From: Formosa undariae
GTDB taxonomy: Bacteria > Bacteroidota > Bacteroidia > Flavobacteriales > Flavobacteriaceae
Direction of reading: 5' to 3'
Assembly: GCF_042427615.1 (NCBI RefSeq)
Contig: NZ_JBHMEZ010000001.1
Coordinates: forward strand, 248,001 to 312,000
DNA length: 64,000 nt
Part shown: positions 53,397 through 62,268 of the stretch, piece after piece
How the letters are laid out: each line of letters starts with the position of its first letter
Numbering within the stretch: position 1 is the stretch's first letter
Position numbers and translations under genes: made by a program
Notes under the pieces: model-generated
Databases searched by the model: none
Told to the model about the DNA's origin: nothing
What the model saw: only the letters and a program-made list of their open reading frames with translations

Positions 53397-53521
53397 GTTG
53401 TCGTATTCCGCTTAATAAAGACACAAATTTAAGGTTATTATAACAATGTTGAAAGTTTAAACGTTGTTATCCTAAAGGAAATAGATTTCTTTTATATTTT
53501 TACAGACAAATTCATCCTTAT

Positions 53522-54400
53522 ATGAGCTCATCTTTTGAAAGTTATCAAAAACGCCGATTAATATCGTCTTATTTTTCTGTGGTCTTGAGTATTGCTTTAG
53601 TCTTATTTTTACTTGGTTTACTAGGTATGCTAGTCCTTAACACCAAGAAAGTTGCCGATCATTTCAAGGAGCAAGTTGTTGTCACCATCTATTTGAAAGA
53701 TTCTGCTAAAGAGGTTGAAACGAAACAGCTTGAGAAAAGTTTATCGATGGCCGAGTATGTAAAAACAACCGAGTATGTTTCTAAAGAACAAGCGGCTGAA
53801 TTTATGAAGGCTGAAAACGGCGAGGATTTTATGAATTTCTTAGGCTTTAATCCGCTGCAAAATTCTATCGATGTCCATTTAAAAGCCGACTTCGTGACGT
53901 CTGAGCATTTGAAAATAATTTCTGATGAAGCTTTAGCAAAAACCTTTGTTGAAGAAGTGCGTTACGATAACGACTTGGTGAACCTAATGAATGAAAACGT
54001 AAAACGTATTAGCTTCTGGATTTTGGTAATCAGTGGTATTTTTACATTAATAGCCGTATTACTTATAAATAGTTCGATACGACTTTCGGTGTACTCTAAG
54101 CGATTCACTATAAAAACCATGCAAATGGTAGGCGCAACCAAACATTTTATTAGAAGACCATTTGTTTGGAAAAGTGTAAAATTGGGTATTATTGGTGCTA
54201 TTATAGCTTTAATCGGAATGGCTGTTGTATTCTATTATTTAAATGAAACATTCCCAGATTTACAATTATTAAACAACCCAATTCTAGTGGGAGGCTTATT
54301 TGTAACCATTTTTATTTTAGGAATTGTAATCACTTGGATTAGTACATTTATAGCGACACAACGCTTCCTAAATCTAAAAACCGACCAATTATATTATTAA
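53522..54400 (+). CDS. ftsX: Cell division protein FtsX
   Basis: 292 residues, normal length. Cytoplasmic N-terminus, first transmembrane helix near 19-40, a periplasmic domain (VVVTIYLKDSAKEVE, VSKEQAAEFMK, FNPLQNSIDV), then three helices near 165-190, 215-240 and 255-280. The ABC-permease (FtsX) motif around TIKTMQMVGATKHFIRRPF is conserved. With the ATPase FtsE (not in this window) it links the divisome to peptidoglycan hydrolases. It heads a six-gene plus-strand run. Its start is 125 bases from the divergent leuS gene. Confidence 0.95.
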   Translation: MSSSFESYQKRRLISSYFSVVLSIALVLFLLGLLGMLVLNTKKVADHFKEQVVVTIYLKDSAKEVETKQLEKSLSMAEYVKTTEYVSKEQAAEFMKAENGEDFMNFLGFNPLQNSIDVHLKADFVTSEHLKIISDEALAKTFVEEVRYDNDLVNLMNENVKRISFWILVISGIFTLIAVLLINSSIRLSVYSKRFTIKTMQMVGATKHFIRRPFVWKSVKLGIIGAIIALIGMAVVFYYLNETFPDLQLLNNPILVGGLFVTIFILGIVITWISTFIATQRFLNLKTDQLYY

Positions 54401-54404
54401 TATT

Positions 54405-55049
54405 ATGATGAAATCCATTTGCTTATCTCTTCTTTTTTTATGCGTAATTAGCTGTAAAAAAGAGGTTAAAAACTTACCTGAAGATTTCGATTTTGGAGAC
54501 ACAAAAGACAATACCTATACCAATGCTTATTTTGGATTAACTTTTGACTACCCTGAAGCATGGTCTGCACAATCTAAGCACAATATTAAAGCGATAACCG
54601 ATAAAGGTGAAAAATATTTAGCACGAGAAAACACTAAAATGGGAGCTATTTTAAAAGCTTCGCAAATAAATACGGCGTATTTATTTTCTATTTTTAAATA
54701 CCCCATAAAAGAACCTAAAGGTTACAATCCCTCGTTAAGTGTGATTGCAGAAAATGTTGGAGGAAACCCAGCCATTACTCGTGGTCGCGATTATTTATTT
54801 AATTCTAGAGAATTACTTAAAGAAACGCCTGCGGGGTTTAAATTCGAAGAAGACTTTGATACCAAAATATTAGGTGGAGAAACATTCGATGTTATGCGCG
54901 CCAAAGCAACGTTTGGTGGTTATCCAGTAGAACAAGAATTCTTTTGTATAGTGCGCTATGGCTTCAGCTTATCATTTATATTATCGTATACAAATGAAGA
55001 AGAAAAAGCAGTATTATACGAGATCATAGACTCAATAGAGTTAGAGTAA
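54405..55049 (+). CDS. Lipoprotein, PsbP-like fold suspected, function unknown
   Basis: 214 residues. Lipobox CVISC with C17 after a hydrophobic stretch. The mature part (NTYTNAYFGLTFDYPEAWSA) has the start seen in PsbP/Mog1-like beta-sandwich proteins, and the C-terminus (GYPVEQEFFCIVRYGFSLSFIL) resembles the same fold. No enzyme motif. It starts 4 bases after ftsX and precedes DUF3098, so it is part of the division/envelope operon. No close family recognised. Confidence 0.7.
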   Translation: MMKSICLSLLFLCVISCKKEVKNLPEDFDFGDTKDNTYTNAYFGLTFDYPEAWSAQSKHNIKAITDKGEKYLARENTKMGAILKASQINTAYLFSIFKYPIKEPKGYNPSLSVIAENVGGNPAITRGRDYLFNSRELLKETPAGFKFEEDFDTKILGGETFDVMRAKATFGGYPVEQEFFCIVRYGFSLSFILSYTNEEEKAVLYEIIDSIELE

Positions 55050-55133
55050 TTTTAAGTAAGCTTTAGGATTTCTTTTTAAATAAAACCGTTAATTTGCAAA
55101 TCTTTCAACGCGAATACCTTATTAAAAATAAAC

Positions 55134-55388
55134 ATGGCAGATCAAAAAAATAAAGACCTGAATAAAGGAGAGTTTATCTTCGGGAAAAAAAATTATAAGT
55201 TTATGCTTATCGGACTTGGCGTTATTGCACTAGGTTTTATACTAATGTCTGGCGGTGGTAGTGACGACCCGAATGTATATAGTCCAGATATTTTTAGTTT
55301 CAGAAGAATTCGACTGGCTCCTACCTTAGTTTTAATAGGATTTGTAATTCAGATTTATGCTATACTTTTAAATCCGAATAAGAAATAA
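55134..55388 (+). CDS. DUF3098 small membrane protein
   Basis: 84 residues with two transmembrane helices (about 24-39 and 61-78). The pattern FIFGKKNYKFMLIGLGVIALGFILMSGG followed by YSPDIFSFRRIRLAP is the DUF3098 signature. Its stop overlaps the uppP start by one base (TAATG), so they are coupled. In this phylum it commonly sits between ftsX and uppP. Function unknown; probably inner membrane. Confidence 0.9.
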   Translation: MADQKNKDLNKGEFIFGKKNYKFMLIGLGVIALGFILMSGGGSDDPNVYSPDIFSFRRIRLAPTLVLIGFVIQIYAILLNPNKK

Positions 55389-56182
55389 TGGAAACTATTG
55401 ATGCTATTATCCTCGGAGCAATCCAAGGACTTACAGAATTTTTACCTGTATCGTCTAGCGGACATTTAGAAATAGGGAAAGCTATTTTAGGCGACCATTC
55501 TGTACCCGAAGAAAGTTTATTATTTACAGTAGTGCTTCACTTTGCAACAGCATTAAGCACTATCGTTATTTTTAGAAAAGATATTTTAGACCTTATAAAA
55601 GGGGCGTTGAAATTCGAATGGAATGAAGATTTACAATTTGTTTCTAAAATTGTGTTATCCATGATTCCTGCCGTTTTTGTTGGTTTATTTTTCGAAGACC
55701 AATTAGAAGCGCTTTTTGGGGGTAACTTACTTTTGGTAGGTTCTATGCTAATTGTAACCGCCGTGTTGCTTTTTCTTGCCGATAAAGCTAAAGACACAGA
55801 AAAACCAGTAACCTTTAAAAATGCATTTATTATAGGTATTTCTCAAGCTATTGCTATGTTACCTGGAATTTCAAGATCTGGAGCTACAATTTCGACTTCA
55901 GTCCTTTTAGGAAACGACAAAACCAAAGCCGCTCGTTTTTCGTTTTTAATGGTTGTACCGTTAATCTTCGGAAAAATAGCTAAGGATATCTTAGGAGGTG
56001 AATTAAATTTTGAGAGCACAAACATTACAGCGCTTTCTGCTGGATTTATTACCGCTTTTATTTGCGGTCTTTTCGCTTGTACTTGGATGATTTCTTTGGT
56101 TAAAAAAAGTAAACTGTCTTATTTCGCTATTTATTGCGCCATTGTTGGTTGCATAGCCATTGGTTATACCGTTTTAAATTAA
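55388..56182 (+). CDS. uppP: Undecaprenyl-diphosphatase
   Basis: 264 residues, eight or so transmembrane segments. The two conserved motifs are LTEFLPVSSSGHLEIG near residues 16-31 (with E17 and S27/H30-type residues) and GISRSGATIS near 158-167. It dephosphorylates undecaprenyl pyrophosphate to recycle the lipid carrier for peptidoglycan and other glycans. Coupled to DUF3098 upstream and followed after one base by truB, all on one transcript. Confidence 0.96.
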   Translation: METIDAIILGAIQGLTEFLPVSSSGHLEIGKAILGDHSVPEESLLFTVVLHFATALSTIVIFRKDILDLIKGALKFEWNEDLQFVSKIVLSMIPAVFVGLFFEDQLEALFGGNLLLVGSMLIVTAVLLFLADKAKDTEKPVTFKNAFIIGISQAIAMLPGISRSGATISTSVLLGNDKTKAARFSFLMVVPLIFGKIAKDILGGELNFESTNITALSAGFITAFICGLFACTWMISLVKKSKLSYFAIYCAIVGCIAIGYTVLN

Positions 56183-56183
56183 T

Positions 56184-56876
56184 ATGAAAACATTAGACGA
56201 TTACCAAGCCGGACAAGTTTTACTGATAGATAAACCTTTACATTGGACCTCCTTTCAAGCGGTTAATAAACTGCGCTGGGAAATCCGTCAAGCGTTCAAT
56301 ATTAAAAAAATAAAAGTGGGTCACGCCGGAACCCTTGATCCTTTAGCAACAGGACTTTTGGTGATTTGCACAGGTAAAATGACTAAGCAAATAGACACCT
56401 TTCAAGGTCAGATAAAAGAATATACTGGAACTATTGTTTTAGGAGGCACGACACCTTCATTTGACTTAGAAACAGAGATTGACGAAACCTTCCCTACAGA
56501 ACATATTACTACTGAAATAATCCACGAAACGACCAAGCAATTTATTGGAGATATCGAACAGTATCCACCTATTTTTTCAGCAATAAAAAAAGATGGAAAA
56601 CGTTTATATGAATTTGCTCGCGCTGGTGAAACGGTTGAAATTAAGCCAAGAACCATTCATATCGCTGAATTCGAAATTACGAATATCTGTGATAACAATG
56701 TCGAGTTTAGAGTCGTTTGTAGCAAAGGAACTTACATTCGTTCTTTAGCAAACGATTTTGGAAAAGCCTTAAAATCAGGAGGACATTTATCTGTTTTGCG
56801 CCGTACAAAAATCGGAGACTTCAGCGTTGATGATGCTTTAAGTCCTGAACAGTTTATAGAAGAGTTAAAAGGCTAA
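56184..56876 (+). CDS. truB: tRNA pseudouridine(55) synthase
   Basis: 230 residues, the short form without the extended C-terminal PUA part. Catalytic Asp is D52 in HAGTLDPLATGLLV. Supporting blocks: DKPLHWTSFQAVNKLR, QYPPIFSAIKKDGKRLYEFAR and VVCSKGTYIRSLANDFG. It makes psi55 in the T-loop of tRNAs. It starts one base after uppP, so expression follows the ftsX-uppP transcript. Confidence 0.96.
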   Translation: MKTLDDYQAGQVLLIDKPLHWTSFQAVNKLRWEIRQAFNIKKIKVGHAGTLDPLATGLLVICTGKMTKQIDTFQGQIKEYTGTIVLGGTTPSFDLETEIDETFPTEHITTEIIHETTKQFIGDIEQYPPIFSAIKKDGKRLYEFARAGETVEIKPRTIHIAEFEITNICDNNVEFRVVCSKGTYIRSLANDFGKALKSGGHLSVLRRTKIGDFSVDDALSPEQFIEELKG

Positions 56877-56897
56877 ACCTTCGGGAAACTCGTATAT

Positions 56898-56905
56898 TAG
56901 TTTTG
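56898..56905 (+). promoter_or_regulatory. -7 promoter element (TAGTTTTG) before the TonB-like gene
   Basis: TAGTTTTG matches TAnnTTTG, 25 bases before the TTG start at 56931. No clear TTG -33. It could give the last gene its own transcript. Confidence 0.4.
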
Positions 56906-56930
56906 ATTTCACCCCAAAAACTGCACTTTT

Positions 56931-57716
56931 TTGAAATTAATCGATACACATAAAGCCGCATTAATTACAGCTCTTATTGCAGGAATTGTATTGCTTACTA
57001 TGTTTAATGCGCATTTAACGCAACACGATACATTAATTTCTGAAACCTATTACACTATGCCATCTGAAGAAGAAACGGCAAAGGCATTAGAACAAAAAAG
57101 GCTTGAAGAGCAATCCCAACAATCGAAAACAGAAACCAACAAGGCGTTTAACGACACGAAAACCAACAAACATTTTGCAAAGGCCTACACGCCTATAGCT
57201 CCTCCAAAAGCATACGATAAGTCCAGATTTACACAAACAGAAGACATTACAAAATCTCAAGATCTGCTTGAAGATACCAACACAACTTCCGAAGACAATA
57301 ATTTAGATGCAGACGAGATATCGTCTTTCAATAGTGTGAATAGTATTTTAAAAGCCACATCTCGAAAAAAGAGTAAATCAAACGCCTCTAACGGGAATAA
57401 TTCTAGTAATAAGATAGCTATGAATACCTCGGTAAATAAAAACAGTAGCATGCATTATTCTCTTGTAAACAGAACGCATGTGTATTTACCAACACCTATT
57501 TATCTATGCGAAGCTAGCGGAAAAATCGTTATAAATATTACTGTTAATCCAGCAGGAAAGGTTGTAGATACTTATGTAAATACTGCATCTAATTCTAAAA
57601 ATGAGTGCTTAATTGACAGTGCACTTGAGTACGCCAAAAAAGCACGTTTTAGCTCTGATGCATCGAAACCGTCTCAGATTGGTTCGATTACATTTTATTT
57701 TGAAGGCAAAAATTAA
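56931..57716 (+). CDS. TonB C-terminal-like membrane protein
   Basis: 261 residues starting at TTG 56931. One membrane anchor near residues 9-26, then a long polar, low-complexity spacer (SKTETNKAFNDTKTNK, KKSKSNASNGNNSSNK), then a C-terminal domain resembling TonB (about 185-261): SGKIVINITVNPAGKVV, LIDSALEYAKKARFSS, and IGSITFYFEG. This is the energy-transducer layout, although no proline-rich segment is seen. It ends by overlapping the convergent thioredoxin-fold gene by 4 bases. Partner receptor unknown; the TonB-dependent receptor at 63-64 kb is a distant candidate only. Confidence 0.7.
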   Translation: MKLIDTHKAALITALIAGIVLLTMFNAHLTQHDTLISETYYTMPSEEETAKALEQKRLEEQSQQSKTETNKAFNDTKTNKHFAKAYTPIAPPKAYDKSRFTQTEDITKSQDLLEDTNTTSEDNNLDADEISSFNSVNSILKATSRKKSKSNASNGNNSSNKIAMNTSVNKNSSMHYSLVNRTHVYLPTPIYLCEASGKIVINITVNPAGKVVDTYVNTASNSKNECLIDSALEYAKKARFSSDASKPSQIGSITFYFEGKN

Positions 57717-58333
57717 GCCCCTAACAATTCTAGTAAATCTGTTATGGTACTTTGTCCTTTATCTAAGTTATACCATGTTTGTAGAGATTCCTTAAATTCT
57801 GGAGTTAATACACCATGCTCTGCTTTATAGTCTGCTACAAATTTTGTCGCTACTGTTGGTCTTGGTCCAAACGTATTAACCACTTCACCAGTTGTATTAT
57901 CTATCATAATTAACTTCGGAATAGATTTCCCTCCGTTAGTTAAAAACATAGTCATTAAATCGTCGTTAGTATCACGAAGCACCACTTTTAAGTCGATATT
58001 TTCGTTTAATTCTGCCACCTTATTCATAATAGGTAAAACGTGTGCAGCATCTCCACACCAGCTTTCGGCTATAACCAACCAAGTAATATCACCTTTAAAG
58101 TTTTGGATCGCTTCTGTAGCTAGCTCAGACACTTTAAGTGTTTTATCCCATCGTTTCATACGGCTTTCGTTCACTTTTGTATATCCTACTAAAGCTGCGG
58201 TTTGTTCGACACCTGTAGTTCCTCCTGTTTTAGATAAATCTTTAACTAAATCTCTAAAATCCTGATAAGACATGGCATTATCTAAACCTGCTTTAACTAC
58301 TTCATTTTTAACTATACTACGTACTGCTTCCAT
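57713..58333 (-). CDS. Thioredoxin-fold protein with WCGD active site
   Basis: 206 residues. A ~85-residue helical N-terminal region precedes a thioredoxin-like domain with W-C-G-D (IAESWCGDAAHVLPIMNKV) and the cis-Pro segment SIPKLIMID. Only one Cys remains where thioredoxin has two, so it is not a classical dithiol oxidoreductase. Similar proteins are annotated thioredoxin family in Flavobacteriaceae. No signal peptide, probably cytoplasmic. Convergent with the TonB-like gene (4-base overlap). Confidence 0.85.
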   Translation of the reverse strand: MEAVRSIVKNEVVKAGLDNAMSYQDFRDLVKDLSKTGGTTGVEQTAALVGYTKVNESRMKRWDKTLKVSELATEAIQNFKGDITWLVIAESWCGDAAHVLPIMNKVAELNENIDLKVVLRDTNDDLMTMFLTNGGKSIPKLIMIDNTTGEVVNTFGPRPTVATKFVADYKAEHGVLTPEFKESLQTWYNLDKGQSTITDLLELLGA

Positions 58334-58429
58334 AAAATTCTTTGTTTTACCCTACAAATTTACTTTATAAATATTTTTTTTAAGGTAACTGTTGTTACAT
58401 TAGTAGCTATTAATTTAAAACCTTACAAG

Positions 58430-58993
58430 ATGGAAAAGCACAGATGTGGTTGGTGTAAAAATGATGATTTATACGAATCTTACCACGATTTGGAATGGGG
58501 AGTTCCTGTAAAAGACGACGCTACACTCTTTGAATTTCTAATTCTTGAAACCTTTCAAGCGGGGTTAAGTTGGATAACGATTCTTAGAAAACGAGAGCAT
58601 TTTAGAAAAGCATTCGATAATTTCGATTATAAAAAAATAGCAAATTACACACAAACCAAACAAGATGCTTTAGCCGAAGATGCTGGAATTGTAAGAAATA
58701 AACTTAAAATAAAAGCAACGATTAGTAATGCACAAGCTTTTATTAAAATTCAAGAAGAGTTTGGAAGCTTTAGTACTTACATCTGGAATTTTGTAGATGG
58801 AGCTCCGATAAAAAATAAGGTTCAACATTATAAAGAAGCGCCAGCAAACACACCGTTAAGCGATGCATTAAGTAAAGATTTAAAAAAACGCGGATTTAAA
58901 TTTGTAGGCTCAACTGTTATTTATGCGCATATGCAAGCTACAGGAATGGTTAACGATCACGAAGTAAATTGTTTCCGTTATAATGAAGTTTAA
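58430..58993 (+). CDS. tag: DNA-3-methyladenine glycosylase I
   Basis: 187 residues, the usual Tag length. Zinc-binding residues are seen at C6-x-x-C9 (RCGWCKND), H19 (YHDLEWGVP), and the C-terminal His/Cys (NDHEVNCFR). The catalytic/substrate block is LFEFLILETFQAGLSWITILRKREHFR. It removes 3-methyladenine from alkylated DNA. Transcribed alone, divergent from the thioredoxin-fold gene. Confidence 0.95.
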   Translation: MEKHRCGWCKNDDLYESYHDLEWGVPVKDDATLFEFLILETFQAGLSWITILRKREHFRKAFDNFDYKKIANYTQTKQDALAEDAGIVRNKLKIKATISNAQAFIKIQEEFGSFSTYIWNFVDGAPIKNKVQHYKEAPANTPLSDALSKDLKKRGFKFVGSTVIYAHMQATGMVNDHEVNCFRYNEV

Positions 58994-59000
58994 CTTCGGG

Positions 59001-59624
59001 TTACAGATATTTTAAATATTCAGCTCTAGGAATCGAACGACCTCCAAGACTTTCTAAGTGATGGGTATGTATTTGGCAATCTATAATTTTGTAATCGGTG
59101 TTTTGTACAAAAGTGATAAATGCCGCTTTACTAGCATTACTCACTTTAGAAAACATACTTTCGCCACAAAACACATCGTTACCTAAATCCAAACCATAGA
59201 AACCTCCAACTAGCTCGTCGTTTTCCCACACTTCAATGGACTTTGCAAACCCCATTTCATGTAATTCTATATAGGCATCTGTCATGTTTTTGGTAATCCA
59301 TGTCCCTGTTTGCCCGTTGCGTTTAATTTCGGCACATGCTTCAATTACTCTAGGAAATGCTTGATTTACCGTTACTGTAAAATTACAATTCCGAAGCACT
59401 TGTTTCATACTTTTGGAAACTCTTAATTCTTCTGGATATAATACAAAACGAGGATCTGGAGACCACCAAAGAATAGCATTATCATCTTCGAACCACGGAA
59501 AAATACCACGCTTGTAGGCCAGTAGTAAACGATCTGAAGACAAATCACCACCAACAGCAAGAAGTCCTTCGCTAGTAGCGTCTTTAATATCCGGAAATTC
59601 TATTTTAGATTTTAAAAATTTCAT
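59001..59624 (-). CDS. aat: Leucyl/phenylalanyl-tRNA-protein transferase
   Basis: 207 residues. Signature LAYKRGIFPWFEDDNAILWWSPDPRFVL near residues 33-60, later SKSMKQVLRN, GTWITKNMTDAYIELHEMG and CQIHTHHLESLGGRSIPRAEYL. It attaches Leu or Phe to N-terminal Lys/Arg of proteins, marking them for ClpS/ClpAP degradation (N-degron pathway). Same strand as DUF3127, with a terminator in between. Convergent with tag, 7 bases apart. Confidence 0.95.
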   Translation of the reverse strand: MKFLKSKIEFPDIKDATSEGLLAVGGDLSSDRLLLAYKRGIFPWFEDDNAILWWSPDPRFVLYPEELRVSKSMKQVLRNCNFTVTVNQAFPRVIEACAEIKRNGQTGTWITKNMTDAYIELHEMGFAKSIEVWENDELVGGFYGLDLGNDVFCGESMFSKVSNASKAAFITFVQNTDYKIIDCQIHTHHLESLGGRSIPRAEYLKYL

Positions 59625-59658
59625 TCTCCTAATTTAAAAAAAGTATTGACATAAAATT

Positions 59659-59690
59659 AAAAAACCCCAATATCATTAGATATTGAGGTT
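59659..59690 (-). terminator. Terminator of the DUF3127 gene
   Basis: Minus strand AACCTCAATATC, loop TAAT, GATATTGGGGTT, then a U-rich run, with one mismatch. It lies between DUF3127 and aat. Confidence 0.8.
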
Positions 59691-59724
59691 AATCACACTT
59701 TGAATTAGTCATAGTATACCTTCA

Positions 59725-60099
59725 CTAGAAAGGTAAATCGTCGTGGTCATCTTCTTTTAAACTAGAAGCTGGCTCAAAAGCATCTGCTGGAGGTCCTTGA
59801 GGAACTGCACCTGAAGCGTCATCTTGTACAGCTTCAATTCTCCAACCTTGGATTGAGTTAAAATATTTGGTTTCTCCTTGTGGATTCACCCAATCTCTAC
59901 CTCTTAAGTTAATACTCACTTTTACGTTTTGTCCTACTTTGTAACTGTTTAGTAAATCTGTTTTGTCCTGAACAAATTCTACTAATATATGTTGAGGATA
60001 TTGTTCTTCTGTTGTAACTACCAACTCTCTTTTTCTGAACCCATTACTCCCGAAGGTTTGGGTTTCTCCTACCATTTTTACTTTTCCTTGTACTTCCAT
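59725..60099 (-). CDS. DUF3127 OB-fold-like protein with an SSB-like acidic tail
   Basis: 124 residues. The core (about 1-93) is the DUF3127 domain: MEVQGKVKMVGETQTFGS, FRKRELVVTTEEQYPQHILVEF, VSINLRGRDW and YFNSIQGWRIE, an OB-fold-like strand pattern. After a ~20-residue linker the protein ends EDDHDDLPF, closely like the SSB C-terminal tip (DDDIPF) that recruits DNA-repair proteins. Domain family from memory; function of DUF3127 is not established. Start ATG at 60097-60099. Confidence 0.85.
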   Translation of the reverse strand: MEVQGKVKMVGETQTFGSNGFRKRELVVTTEEQYPQHILVEFVQDKTDLLNSYKVGQNVKVSINLRGRDWVNPQGETKYFNSIQGWRIEAVQDDASGAVPQGPPADAFEPASSLKEDDHDDLPF

Positions 60100-60593
60100 T
60101 ACATTAAATTTCTATTAAAAAAACTCTCTTTATATTCATGCATTAAGATAAATACACATTTAATTTCACACCTTTAATTATAAGGTAAATCCATGCTTCA
60201 ATTTATCAACGCCATTTTCATATTCAGTACATAATATACTAAGTCGTAATTTACACTAATTATTACAACCACATTAAAATTTTCTTTTAACGACGTATGT
60301 TTTACTGAATTAATTTGAATCTGACACTCTAGTAAACCTTCAAAACAGAAGATTTTACCAGATTTGTAAAAAAACTAAATTAGTGAGACCTACTAATTAC
60401 GCTTAGTTCTAATTAGCCGTTAAAACAAGCTAACCCTTGCACTAGTAATTAGTTATCATTAAACCACGTCTGTTTAATTCTATATTACGACACAAAGGTA
60501 ACTATTCTATCAATTAACAAAAAATGATTTGAACACTTGATAGCACAATATTATTAACAGATTTGCATTATATTACCACTAAAACTAGTTTTC
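60100..60593. other. Intergenic region between DUF3127 and the histidine kinase
   Basis: 494 bases, divergent gene starts on both sides. No ORF, tRNA, repeat or strong promoter match is seen. It probably holds both promoters and any regulatory sites; nothing specific is recognised. Confidence 0.5.
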
Positions 60594-61766
60594 ATGCTTT
60601 TTACCAAACATAAAAACCTCATCCGTTGGATATTTATCGGATTCTCGTTTGTAATTATTGCGCTTATTTTATGGAATACGTATATGTTTTTTCAGAGTTT
60701 TAAAGCTGAAGAACGTATAAAAATGGAAAATTGGTCGGCGGCACAACGCGATTTAATAAAAAGCACCAACCTAGATGGTGACATCGGTGAATTACCTCTT
60801 CAGATTTTGCAAAGTAACACCACGACTCCTATGATCATGGTAGATCTAAATGGTAATGTGGAACACAATAATTTGCATGAAAAAGACGCTAAAGATACAG
60901 CCATAGTTAAAGACCTTATTTTAGAATTTGAACAAGAAAACCATCCGATAGAAATTATTTACGACGGTAAAGTTTTAAACACTTTATACTATGGAAATTC
61001 GCCGCTTTTAAACAAACTAAAATATTATCCGATTGCTTTTGTACTTATCCTAGTGCTTTTTGCAGGACTAGTCTATAACTTTTACCGCAGTACTAAAATT
61101 GCAACGCAGAATAAATTGTGGTCCGGAATGGCCAAAGAAACGGCTCATCAAATAGGTACGCCTCTATCGTCTTTAATTGGTTGGACCGAAATATTAAAGA
61201 TGGAGGAAGTGAATCCTGAATATATAGCCGAGATTGAGAAAGATATTAGCCGTCTAGAAACCATTACCGAACGTTTTAGTAAAATAGGATCTGTACCTAC
61301 ATTAACTAAAACAGATATTGTAAGGGAAACACTAGAGTCTTTTGATTATTTAAAAACACGATCTTCAAAATTAGTCGCATTTAGTATCGACGTTCCGCAA
61401 CATGAAATTCCAGTACAATTAAATGCACAACTATATAGTTGGACTATTGAAAATTTGGTTAAAAATGCCATTGATGCCATGAAAGGCAAAGGCAAGTTAG
61501 CGGTTCAGATCATAGCTTCTGGGCAAGACGTAAAAATAAATGTAATAGACACTGGAAAAGGCTTATCTAAAGCTAAATTTAACCGTGTTTTCGAACCTGG
61601 TTTTACAACTAAAAAACGTGGCTGGGGATTAGGATTATCGCTCGCACGTCGTATTATTGAAGATTTCCATGACGGAAAAATAAGAGTATCACATTCGGAG
61701 GTCGGCAAAGGCACAACCATGCAAATCACTTTAAAGATCGACAAGGAAACACCTGCGATTTCCTAA
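60594..61766 (+). CDS. Membrane sensor histidine kinase
   Basis: 390 residues. Transmembrane helices near 13-33 and 142-163 bracket a ~105-residue extracytoplasmic sensor domain. The H-box is unusual: KETAHQIGTPLSSLIGW with H185 followed by QIGTPL instead of ELRTPL. N box NLVKNAIDAM, DTGKGL, and G2 RGWGLGLSLARRI are present. No response regulator gene lies next to it, so it is an orphan kinase here. It ends one base from the convergent HIT gene. Confidence 0.9.
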   Translation: MLFTKHKNLIRWIFIGFSFVIIALILWNTYMFFQSFKAEERIKMENWSAAQRDLIKSTNLDGDIGELPLQILQSNTTTPMIMVDLNGNVEHNNLHEKDAKDTAIVKDLILEFEQENHPIEIIYDGKVLNTLYYGNSPLLNKLKYYPIAFVLILVLFAGLVYNFYRSTKIATQNKLWSGMAKETAHQIGTPLSSLIGWTEILKMEEVNPEYIAEIEKDISRLETITERFSKIGSVPTLTKTDIVRETLESFDYLKTRSSKLVAFSIDVPQHEIPVQLNAQLYSWTIENLVKNAIDAMKGKGKLAVQIIASGQDVKINVIDTGKGLSKAKFNRVFEPGFTTKKRGWGLGLSLARRIIEDFHDGKIRVSHSEVGKGTTMQITLKIDKETPAIS

Positions 61767-62156
61767 TTACATCGCCTGACTAATTGCAGAGGCAATCTCT
61801 TGAAACTCTTCTTTAGACACGTTAGTTTTTTGCAAGAAACGTGCGTCTTCCATCGTATTTAAAGGAATTAAATGTACATGAGCATGGGGTACTTCTAGTC
61901 CAATTACAGTCATTCCAACACGTTTACAAGGCACTGCTTTTTTCAATGCAGTAGCCACTTCCTTAGAAAACTTCATTAATCCTATATATAGCGCATCGTC
62001 CATATCGAAAATCTTATCTACTTCTTGCTTAGGAATACAAAGCGTATGTCCTTTCGCATTGGGATTAATATCTAAAAATGCTAAGAAATCGTCTGTTTCT
62101 GCAACTTTATAACATGGAATTTCTCCTGAAATGATTTTACTAAAAATAGAAGCCAT
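61767..62156 (-). CDS. HIT family hydrolase
   Basis: 129 residues. The histidine triad is H-A-H-V-H-L (EVPHAHVHLIPL) near the C-terminus, and the N-terminal SIFSKIISGEIPCYKVAETD and LDINPNAKGHTLCIPK match Hint/HinT-type proteins. It hydrolyses adenosine phosphoramidates or AMP-lysine. Cytoplasmic. It follows greA on the minus strand by 112 bases. Confidence 0.94.
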   Translation of the reverse strand: MASIFSKIISGEIPCYKVAETDDFLAFLDINPNAKGHTLCIPKQEVDKIFDMDDALYIGLMKFSKEVATALKKAVPCKRVGMTVIGLEVPHAHVHLIPLNTMEDARFLQKTNVSKEEFQEIASAISQAM

Positions 62157-62268
62157 AATATTGAATTTAGTTAGGTAAATATAAAAAGATTCCTAGAGTT
62201 TTATATCAAACCGAGCGTAATTTCAGTTTAAAACTTTAGGAATCCAGTCAATAAATTATTTCAGATTA

